Assembly (NCBI RefSeq): GCF_905163445.1
Contig: NC_053193.1
Span: 5,332,001 to 5,396,000, forward strand
Origin: Pararge aegeria
Taxonomy: Eukaryota > Arthropoda > Insecta > Lepidoptera > Nymphalidae
Length of the DNA stretch: 64,000 nt
Direction: 5' to 3'
In this document: in pieces, positions 55,190 to 64,000 of the stretch
How the letters are laid out: every line of letters starts with the position of its first letter
Position numbering within the stretch: position 1 is the stretch's first letter
Translations under genes and position numbers: made by a program
Notes under the pieces: generated by a model
Database searches by the model: none
Seen by the model: the letters and a program-made list of their open reading frames with translations, nothing else
Told to the model about the DNA's origin: nothing

Positions 55190-56350
55190 AAAATGTTAAA
55201 ATTTAACTTTAATTTAATAATCTAACATAATATCAATCGTAAAAATTCAATTAAATAGCACACTGCTACCTGCAAAAGTAAGAAAAAAAAACTTACATCG
55301 TAGATTTTTTTATGGTGACGTGAAGTCGGACGAAATTTTTCGAGCTGTAACATATTATTAAAAGTTTCATTATTAACTCACTTGACGATATTCTTACGGA
55401 TCTGTTGTAGTACTTTAGTGTATCCTAAAGTGTATCGGTATTCTTTGACACCTGTGTCCTGCCGCTTTCCGGATGCTCTACGCAGGCGTCGCTAGAGGAT
55501 ACGCCTACCAAGCTTAGATGTAAAACGCGTTCTACGATCTAGGTTGCGTGGATTTTAGGAAGGATCTTAATCCTAACATAAACCTTTTATGTGTGTATTC
55601 CGTTTTTATTTAATTAAAATCATGCAAAATAAAGGAAGAAATAATTCTTAAAAAATACCTAGTTCGTAATTTAGTTCTAAATTCTTGTTTCTTGTACGAG
55701 ATCGCGTCAGCATAAAACAAGCAATAATTAAGTTATAGAATTTTAACTGTCATGAGAAAAGTCTCTTTTCGTTCATTCTAACTGTTAATAGGAGCATCAT
55801 ACATAAAACACTGATGCCTTTTGGAATTTCCTAGATTTTTTCATAGTGCAGATGAAAAATCATATATATAATTGGGCACGTATATTACAGTTCACATGAG
55901 TATCAAAAGAAAAGTCGAGAAGGAAAGGGAGATTAGTTCTTAAATTTTTCTCAATCATATTTACACTTAAAAGTAATTAAAGATTGTTTAGGTACATAAT
56001 AGGACATGGAAGGATAAAGCGAGTATAGACTGAGCACAGAGAAATGTCCCGTCTTAGATTAGGTAAGTTATATTATATTGATGTATAGTATTTATGAGTT
56101 TGTATTTATAGTTATTTTCATAATATGAATTGTTTTATAGTGGCTGCCTGATATAAAATGATAAAAGATATTTATATTATAAATGAAATTATGTAAGGAT
56201 GGATGTTCGTTACTGTTTAACGCAGAAACTACTGTATCAATTTGACTTAAATTTGGAATGAAGATAGATTATATTAAGATAAAGGCTACTTTTAATTCCA
56301 GAAAAATATGTATGGTGCCGCAGGATTGACGAAACCAAAGAAACAGAATA
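55190..56350. other. AT-rich spacer without a gene
   Basis: Nothing recognised except a Helitron-like piece at about 56170-56305 (TTATATTATAAATGAAATTA, CGCAGAAACTACTGTATCA). Confidence 0.5.
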
Positions 56351-56357
56351 TATAAAA

Positions 56358-56613
56358 AAATAAATAAATATACTACGACAATACACACATAGCCACCTAG
56401 CCTCAAAGTAAGCATTGCTTGTGTTATGGGTACTAAGATGACTGATAAATATTTTTATGAATGATATACATAAATACTTATAATATACAAATAAACACCC
56501 AGCCACTGAAAAACATTTATGTTCATCACACAAACATGTTCTGTTGTGGAAATCGAACCCATCGCCATGGACTCAGAGAGCAGGGGCGCTGCCCACTGCG
56601 CCAGTCGGCCGTC
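56358..56613 (-). repeat. SINE family A copy
   Basis: Reversed copy: TAAATAAATATACTACGACA at the left end, head GCCCACTGCGCCAGTCGGCC at the right. Confidence 0.87.
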
Positions 56614-56639
56614 AAATATGAAAATACGAGTATGTCTTC

Positions 56640-56960
56640 GACATGTCGCACCGTAGCACACCGCACGGGTGCACCCGCGAGGTGGCGAGTCTTTGCGCAG
56701 CGGGAGACGCCGGGTGGCGCAAGTGGAAGGCGGGCGGCAGCCGATTCATGTTTACGGGCTCGCCTCCCGTCCGTCAGCTGTTCCCGCATGAATGTGACGC
56801 GCTCGCGCCGAGCATCGATTGCCGAGCGCCACGTGCCACGCTGCCAGTACCGCCCCGTTCGCCGGCACGCCCGCGCGCCCTCTTCACGCGTACCCCGTCC
56901 ATCAATGGATTGCCAGAGGTGACCGGCGTTTGACACACCAGCGCCTTGCCTCGTAAGTAC
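56640..56960 (+). promoter_or_regulatory. GC- and CpG-rich island with a consensus splice donor
   Basis: About 320 bases, much richer in G, C and CpG than anything else in the window, ending CCTTGCCTC|GTAAGTACAA. Three frames are open through it, as expected of GC-rich DNA with few stop codons, and none shows a known domain. Best read as a promoter plus non-coding first exon of a gene running rightward past 64000; a coding exon cannot be excluded. Confidence 0.4.
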
Positions 56961-56999
56961 AACCTTCCATCACCCACGGAACTAATCCTCAAACATCGT

Positions 57000-58870
57000 A
57001 TTGGGCGACTGCGCGAGCCGTGTTGACAGTGGCCGTGCCCCCAAAATTCCCAAATTTTTCACCTATCGATCTCTATTACCTACTAGTACTTTTATTTATA
57101 AAAATCCACGACTGCTTTTAGGTTTACGTAATCGGAAGGAACGTTTGACAGGTTCTAGTCGTTTGTTGTTGTTAGTTTTGGTGTGTTCTTGTGACAATTA
57201 CATAAATACTACCCCATTTAAATGATGCTACTCATCGGGATGTATACAAACCTTAAACCGTATTAGATTGACATAACACCTTCTGTCATCACCTTCTTAT
57301 AATGTTCCCTTTGAAAAATTATTTAATAGTCCTATCAATTGAGTTATTATTGTTAAGTTTTGTAAATACTATATTTCTATATATTCCGTAATGGGGACGC
57401 GAAACTTGAACTATATTACTTTACCTAAATTTACATTCTAGTCACCCTTTTTACAATAAATTTAATTGGATGCTATGAACTATTATTTATTTAGTTTAGT
57501 TTTTAATAATAAATAACAATAACAGATTGCCATAGACTATTTACTTATATTGGAAAAAGATTTTTTTTTGGGTACGCCAATTTTTTTTTTGTGTACTCTG
57601 AAGCAAAGAGATTACTATGTACTGCATAAAATATTGGCAGGACCACAGGACTGCCATCCTTTTCACATTGTTCTCTGTGAACAAAATGCCAATTCAGTTT
57701 CATCGTCTCAATTCTATCCTAATCTTATTAATGTCTCACGCTTAACCAAAGGTTAGAACAGGCTACGGCTTTTAAGTGATGGGTTCTGTCAAGAAATAGC
57801 ATTTTATTATTAATAATGTAGTAAAAGTGGTATACTTAGTAGTACAATATTAGCAGTCGCAGGATATGCCATTAGATATTTGAGGGTGAGGATGGTCGAT
57901 GATGATAATAGAATAGAAATGTGGCAATGTCAATGTGTTTGTTTTGTTGCGATAATATACCTACGCTGCTTGAATATCGTAGTGTACAATTCGTAACGTT
58001 AAGAGGCTTAAGCGTTTTTAAACGACTTCGAAAAAGGATGAGACTCTCATTTAGTTTTTTATTTTGGATATGTTACGTTCTGTTTACGCTGACTGATAAC
58101 CGATTAGAATTTTTTTAATTAAAAAAGTTATATTGTTAATAGAGGCCCGTGGGCTAAAATTAAAATAAAAAAAAATTGTGATTTATTTTCAAGTTGGAAT
58201 TTAAAAGAATAAATATTTATAATATGAGCTTAATGGAACGAAATTGTTTCAAAATCATATAGAGATATTTTTGTTACTTTTTTAAATTGATGATTAGATT
58301 GCATAAATAGTTATATGTACAATGAATTCGGTTATATATTTATTAGGAAAACAGTGGTGGGAAACAGATTCTATTTAAATTATTTTATCGGTGCTATCGA
58401 AGTTTTTGATTTTTATTAAACATCTTTAATAGTAGTTTAATTTAAAACTACAAAAACACGGAAACTTGGTAAAGCAAAATAAAATAAGAACAGTCAATTC
58501 ATTAAAATAACGAGTAAATAGAGAGTGAGATTAGGGAGACAAAAAAGGGCTTCGTTATGTTTCGCGTTGCTCTTTTAACGATCTCTATGCAAGAAAAAAA
58601 GATTACTCCAGTCACGATCAGTTATTCCGTTACTACACGACAAAATAGCTAAATAAAAAAATAATGTTAACTAGAAATAAAAAGCCTGTTATATAAACTG
58701 AAAATAACTGCATTAAAATAGACAAAATAAAAAATATATTTTGTTCTACACCGAAATGTATTTTATTGTTTTCGATTTAAACATTTTTTTACATAACATT
58801 ACATTATACATTATACATTTGTCTACATTGTGTGTCAGGAATACTTAATACAAAGTGCCGCCTTATGCCC
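57000..58870. other. AT-rich region without supported exon
   Basis: If the island at 56640 is a first exon this is intron. Small open frames at 57550-57756 and 57921-58118 have no recognised family. Confidence 0.45.
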
Positions 58871-58874
58871 ATCC

Positions 58875-58982
58875 ACCTCAGGTGTAGGTATGTGTTAAAT
58901 CTTTTATGCTTGTAATTACACTGGCAACAGAACTCTTCAGACTGGAACACAACAATGCTACTTAGCGGCAGAAATAAGCATT
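58875..58982. repeat. Repeat family E copy
   Basis: CTTGTAATTACACTGGCAAC to GCGGCAGAAATAAGCATTTT. Confidence 0.55.
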
Positions 58983-59312
58983 TTGACGACCTCCCTGGCG
59001 CAGTGGTGAGCGCAGTGAATTTAAGTCGAACCCGGGACCTGGGTTCGATTCCCGGCAGGGGAATTTTGTAAATTTATAATTTCTGAATTCTCTGGTCTGG
59101 TCTGGTGGCTTCGGCCGTGGCTAGTTACCACCCTACCGACAAAGACTTGCCGCTAAGCGAATTAGAGTTTCGGTGTGATGTCGCGTAGAAACCTATTAGG
59201 GGTATGACTACCATACTCCCTCACAGGTTAACCCACTACCATCTTAGGCTGCATCATCACTTACCAAGTGCGATTGCAGTCAAGGGCTAACTTGTAGTGG
59301 AATAAAAAAAAA
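58983..59312 (+). repeat. SINE family C, most complete copy
   Basis: tRNA-like head CTGGCGCAGTGGTGAGCGCA with B box GGGTTCGATTCCC, body GGCCGTGGCTAGTTACCACC and CCGCTAAGCGAATTAGAGTT, end AACTTGTAGTGGAATAAAAA with A-tail. Confidence 0.85.
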
Positions 59313-59562
59313 CTATAAGTAGCTATCTCTTCTTCATACTGTAGGATTATCAAAATATCGGAATCCTCTCTGAAGCCTCCGACCGCGATCGCATGATACT
59401 CCAATGCCTTCGATAAACGCAATATCTATGTTATGAATGATAAGCGATTTATGTTTACCGAATGTTGGCTTTTAACTGCAGCAAGCCTTTATTGATAGAG
59501 TAATCAGCTTTTCTCTATAACTGTCTATAAAAGCCTGCAGAGTAAGGATTTCATGTAAATTA

Positions 59563-59818
59563 GACGGCCGATTGGCGCAGTTTGCAGCGACCCTGATTTC
59601 AAAGTCTAAGGCCGTGGGTTCGATTCCCACTACAGTAAAATGTTTGTGTGATGGGCACGAATGTTTTTCAGTGTCTGGGTGTTTATATGTATATTGCTAT
59701 TTATTGATGTATATTATTCATAAAAATATTTATCAGTCATCTTAGTACCCATAACACAAGCTACGCTTACTTTGGGGCTAGGTGGCGTTGTATTGTCGTA
59801 GTATATTTATTTATTTAA
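59563..59818 (+). repeat. SINE family A copy
   Basis: GACGGCCGATTGGCGCAGTT to TATATTTATTTATTTAAG. Confidence 0.87.
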
Positions 59819-60175
59819 GAGAAAAAAATGACTGACTGAATAAATGATTTTTATGAAGTCAAAAGTGTACTAGCAGTGTACTTTGATGTACACTCCGAGT
59901 ACATTACTTTTGATATAAACATTTCGCTTAACGGTAGGGCTCACCCTTTCAGCGTATTAAAGAAATATAACTTGAATTATGGCGACCTTTTTGTTTACAA
60001 TATTAAGTAGGTAAACGCATATCTTACGATGCAAATGTATTTCAAAGTCCATTTGATTCATTACGAACTGATGTTATCAGATATTAGATGCATAACAATA
60101 TTAACACTATCATTCGGATCGATTATAAATGTGCAGTGACTACATTCATCGGTAAGTGAGTTGCCATGACCGAAA

Positions 60176-60250
60176 TCTCCAGAAGGGACGAGAAAAAAAC
60201 AGAAATTATAAATTTCCAAATTGCCCCTACTGGCTGATCCTATACTTACC
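60176..60250 (-). repeat. SINE family C fragment
   Basis: AACAGAAATTATAAATTTCC and the following AAATTGCCCCTAC match the reversed head-to-body junction of family C. Confidence 0.5.
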
Positions 60251-60299
60251 ACACAGCTCTCAAAGTCAATCTTAAAGTCAAGAATATCTTTATTCAAAT

Positions 60300-61735
60300 A
60301 AATACCTACACTGTGGTCCGTACAAGCACTTTTGCGATGCGTACATTACATCATAAAATAGTCCATAGTAGCGACAACTAAATTCTAAAACTTAAAACTA
60401 AAGCTACGAGGGTTGTAAACGCGGCCTGATCTGTATAATTATTGTATGGAATAGTGGCGTTTGACAGCAGGGACTTCTTGGGGGCTATATATCTCAATTG
60501 CCTAATTCAAAATGTTAGTATATTTTATTTGTAGTACCTACTGCTGCCGCAGTCGTGATGGCATACCCTGATAAAAATTAATAATACATTATCATACCAC
60601 AATATCTCTTCCATAATTTTTTTAAAAGCAAAAAGTTTTCTTACAATAGGTATAGATTCAATACTGGTAGGCTGAAATTATGTATACATGTAAAAATATA
60701 CATAAGCCAATCACCTCTTGCACTAAGTATATATTAACAATTCATTCATTGTGAAAACATAATATATGTTGACAGTTATTTACATTCATTCAACATTCAT
60801 TCATTATAAATTATATTAAGACAGAAATGATTGAAATTTTTTGAGATTAATTCGAGCCTTGACAGACGCCGGTCTGATTTGATATATCTATATCATTATT
60901 AGTATGAGTTTGCACTCTTTGTGCATTTTCACGCGAGGTTTCTACGACAGTAGCAGAAGTACAAAACTCATCCGACGTATTTTGTTTATCACTTTCTGCG
61001 CTACTACACCCACTATCCCATCGCTGTCACCATGTTGTGATTCAAACTCGGCACTTGATGATGATTTATTGTCTTAATTATTCGCATACCCACATAAAAA
61101 TTAATAATACATTATCATACCACAACAATAATTTTTTTTTTGGATCTGAAGATCTTCAGTAGTAATTGTACACCCACAAGAGCTACATAGTCACTTTAGT
61201 AACTCAGCTCTTTAAAAGAGATTTTTAAAAAAATAAGATTTTATAGATTAAACAATACCTAGTGGGTTGTTTGAACTTTGAACCTCATTTTTGAATAGGT
61301 ACTTAGCATTTTAAACAAAATTCATAAAGCTTTATTAATAAATCTAATTCTCATTTCAGTTTAATAACTTCTAGTATATTTTAAATTTGTTTTTGTTATT
61401 TAAAAATAAATTTAAAATCCGACTCAAAGCTGAGATGAAACACGTTTCAGTTTTTAAAATAAATCACGCCATATTTATTACCTTGTTTACCACTTCCAAG
61501 CCACTTACCGGGTTAACTGGATCTTTGTGATATAGTTTGGTCTTAAATCCGTTTGTCTAGGTAACTAGATAATTTGATTTAGCATTTCTTACCATGTTAA
61601 AACTAACACTTTTCGAGACCGAAAATATATGATTTTGCCTTGCAAAATAAACAAATGAATATATTTTTGAGTTAAATATACAAGCCGACACATAACGTCG
61701 CATAGCTAACAATTCCGCGCAAGTCGCATTCTAGT
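60300..61735. other. AT-rich spacer without a gene
   Basis: Contains a LINE-tail remnant at about 60395-60430 (AAAGCTACGAGGGTTGTAAA) and a repeated phrase AATTAATAATACATTATCAT at about 60577 and 61097. No exon. Confidence 0.45.
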
Positions 61736-62060
61736 GGGAGGCTTCGGCCGTGGCTAGTTACCACCCTAAAAACCAACCGCGGACGCGTATGAAGCGCTGC
61801 GCATCTTCGTTTCGCTAGGAGCTGAAATGCCCTTCCAGCTTCCATTTTGCCCAGTGCCTACAATATGGGTACCTTCAAATCAAGAGTGAATAGGCATCTT
61901 CTAGGCAAGCGCGCTCCACCTTAGGCTGCGTCATCTCTTACCATCAGGTGTGATTGCAGTCAAGCCCTCGTCTACAAAAAAAAAAAAAGAGTAAAGTCGT
62001 GCCGCTAGGCGATTGAGCGTTCCGGAACGATGTCGTGTAGAAACCACGAATAGGAAAAAA
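61736..62060 (+). repeat. SINE family C copy split by a LINE fragment
   Basis: GGCCGTGGCTAGTTACCACC stops at about 61768 and resumes at about 61993 with AAAGTCGTGCCGCTAGGCGA. Confidence 0.7.
61780..61990 (+). pseudogene. LINE C-terminal fragment inside a SINE
   Basis: GAAATGCCCTTCCAGCTTCC, CAAATCAAGAGTGAATAGGC and CATCTTCTAGGCAAGCGCGC correspond to the WNALP / FK..VN.HLLG.R end of a non-LTR element, then an A-tail at 61977. Confidence 0.6.
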
Positions 62061-62094
62061 AACAATGGACACAACAAAAATAAACATAAAAAGT

Positions 62095-62200
62095 AGGATC
62101 CAAAGGGCGGCCTTATCGCTTAGTAGCGATCTCTTCCGGGCAACCTTAGGATTAGGAAAACCAAGGGAAACCGAATGGTGGGGTGTAATATTATTATATA
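62095..62200 (-). mobile_element. RTE-like LINE tail fragment
   Basis: GGGCGGCCTTATCGCTTAGT, CGATCTCTTCCGGGCAACCT; reversed tail as at 28800. Confidence 0.5.
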
Positions 62201-62552
62201 CATACTTACGAACAATTACACACTAATACTTATCAAGATTACACACATAAAATACTAATAATAATAAATATAAAAAATAATAAACTAATATATATTAAAA
62301 CAAACTTAAATATGAGTAAGAGTTAATCACTGTCGTCTTTATTTCTCAAGAAAATGGGCTTTAACAGCATTTTTGAATATGTCGTAAGCTTGACCGTCGT
62401 ATGCTTATTGGGAGTGCATTCAACAGTTCAGTAGCTTGAACAATGAATGAATGCTTATAAAACTTAGTAGTTAACTTAAGGATTGTAAGAGTTATAAAAA
62501 GCCTACTCTTAAGTATTTAGAACGCGTACGGGGGATTTTCTTCATTTTATAT

Positions 62553-62594
62553 CATATGCATACCCTGTGCATGCCCTCTATGCAAGCCACTGTT
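62553..62594 (+). mobile_element. hAT-like MITE right end
   Basis: GCATACCCTGTGCATGCCCT to GCAAGCCACTG resembles the right end of 34042-34173. Confidence 0.4.
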
Positions 62595-63109
62595 GGCTAG
62601 CGTGATAGACTAAGGCTTTAATTCTACTAATTTTAATTCTACTAGTTGATGATGATGATGATTTTATTTAAAACAGACATCTGATATTTTAGTAACACAT
62701 ACACACGACACGACTTTTAACGCCATACTCGTATACATATACGTAACCTCTCGTAATGTCTCGGGTAAATAGATTTAAAACGAAACGATTTAAAGCGCCA
62801 TTAGTTCTGATAAAACGCTTCCGAGTAGCAAACAAAGTAATAAATATAGCACCAACTGAGTATTAGGTACGATCGTGTGCTCCGTTTACATGCTGAAAAA
62901 CCTACAAATAATCACTTTGTAGGCAGGGGTCTGTAGGCATGGGCAGCTTCCTATTCACAGATTATTATAGCAACAAAAAAAAGGTTATGCTGCTATATTA
63001 AAACAATAATTCAGCAGATTCATACGCTCCCACAAACACGTGTAAATGTGGTTTTATTATTATAGTTAGTTAGGCTATCTTAATATATCTTAAATAATTA
63101 TAATTTATA

Positions 63110-63705
63110 AATTCAAATTCAAATTCAAAATTTCTTTATTCATGTAGGCCTATCACAGGCACTTATGAAGCGTTCATACATAATTGTTTACATAATTGTA
63201 ACGGGATGGTGATAACTTCGTTCGCCAACTTAAATCTAAAGCTACGAGGGTTCCAAACGCGCCCTGGTCTAAGAAGAGCCCACAACAAACTTAGCCGAGT
63301 AAATTTATTTTTTTGTTATCACCATCTTCCAGTAAATTTAAATTAAGCTATGAAGCTAGAGCAATTCACACCCAAGCTTTTTTATCGTTTAAATAATCCT
63401 TAATGTTATAATAGGATTTTTCTGTAAGCTTACGTTTTATATAAACTTTGAACTTATTGAGAGACAACTCAAAGATTTCATTTGGTAATTTGTTATAAAA
63501 TAATATACAATTGCCCTTGAATGAATTTGCAATTTTGTGTAGCCTAGTAAACTGCACAACGAGTTTATTTTTGCTTCTAATATTAATATTGTTACAGTGC
63601 ATTTTCTTTTTAAATTTTGATATATTTTTATGGACATAAATTAAATTTTCATATATGTACTGACTATGCACCGTCATTACTAACTTATATATACTAACTG
63701 ACCCC
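63110..63705 (-). pseudogene. CR1/Jockey-like LINE 3' end
   Basis: The minus strand is open from about 63700 to the stop at 63366 and reads NKLVVQFTRLHKIANSFKGN, FYNKLPNEIFELSLNKFKVY and YYNIKDYLNDKKAWV, the C-terminal end of a non-LTR reverse transcriptase ORF. The 3' UTR continues to the (TTTGAA)n end at 63110. The best preserved LINE piece in the window, but 5'-truncated. Confidence 0.8.
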
Positions 63706-63850
63706 AGCGCCATCTGTCGGACTGATTGTGAATCTAAACCATCCAGGGTGCCACCCAAAAGCATACCGAAAAATTCATTCAAATCGGTCCAACCGTCTAG
63801 GAGGAGTTCAGTGACATACACACGCACACGAAGAAGAAATATATATATAA
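63706..63850 (-). repeat. Helitron-like remnant joined to the LINE
   Basis: On the minus strand GTGTATGTCACTGAACTCCT, GACGGTTGGACCGATTTGAA; a frequent non-coding phrase in Helitron-like repeats. The open frame through it is chance continuation. Confidence 0.4.
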
Positions 63851-64000
63851 AGATATGTAACTTGATATGTGTTGAGATGTTTTATTAAATTGATTGGCAT
63901 TTTTACAAATGGGAGATAGAAATTTTACATCTATCCGCGGTTGTCGTACGAGGCGACTAAGGTTATGGAGCAAATTCGATTTATTTTTGAATATTAAGCG

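Noticed and set aside
56455..56936. Several overlapping open frames on both strands in the GC-rich island
   Set aside because: GC-rich DNA has few stops; frames on both strands overlap, run into a SINE, and show no domain. Kept only as a possible regulatory/first-exon region.
59041..59060. tRNA gene at GGGTTCGATTCCC
   Set aside because: The box belongs to a SINE head followed by SINE body and A-tail, repeated elsewhere in the window.
60061..60297. 78-codon open frame on the minus strand
   Set aside because: Overlaps a SINE family C fragment and has no recognised domain.
63366..63827. 153-codon open frame read as a gene
   Set aside because: It is the 3' end of a truncated non-LTR retroelement fused by chance to a Helitron-like repeat.

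Overview
The window looks like nuclear DNA of a moth or butterfly. It is AT-rich, its genes have many short exons with GT-AG introns, and the introns and spacers are full of decayed repeats of the kind found in Lepidoptera: tRNA-derived SINEs, CR1/Jockey-like and RTE-like LINE tails, Helitron ends ending in CTAGT, and small TIR elements. I saw no bacterial operon, CRISPR array, rRNA or intact tRNA gene. The order is an inference; the species was not determined.

Three protein-coding genes can be rebuilt by joining exons in phase, and all lie in the first 38 kb. (1) 2785-12799, minus strand: an M13 zinc metallopeptidase of the neprilysin/ECE type, 13 exons, 1090 residues. The catalytic motifs NAYY, HEITH and ENIAD and the C-terminal CSVW are present. 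It is much longer than a usual neprilysin because of a long acidic juxtamembrane stem and a very basic insert of about 160 residues. (2) 15378-21644, plus strand, perhaps starting at 13863: an F-box protein of at least 549 residues, 10 exons; the 5' end is uncertain and no WD repeats are seen. (3) 22630-37880, plus strand: STUB1/CHIP, 7 exons, 287 residues, with a TPR clamp and a U-box. Genes 2 and 3 are tandem, about 1 kb apart, and gene 1 is divergent from them. Genes 2 and 3 both encode ubiquitin-ligase type proteins (an SCF adaptor and a co-chaperone E3); this proximity does not by itself show a functional link.

From 37.9 kb to the end I find no convincing coding exon. That part is AT-rich spacer or long-intron sequence with SINE, LINE, Helitron and MITE copies. 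The exception is a GC- and CpG-rich island at about 56.64-56.96 kb followed by a consensus splice donor, a candidate promoter and first non-coding exon of a gene continuing beyond the window.

The most unusual structures are several long hairpins (a perfect 48-bp palindrome at 19777-19824, a 26-bp-arm hairpin at 23909-23964, and a 19-bp-arm inverted repeat at 15718-15795), three small TIR elements with recognisable target-site duplications (8, 8 and 3 bp), multi-level nested insertions, a 155-bp tandem duplication, and two CRE palindromes in STUB1 intron 6. No whole new multi-gene system was found.
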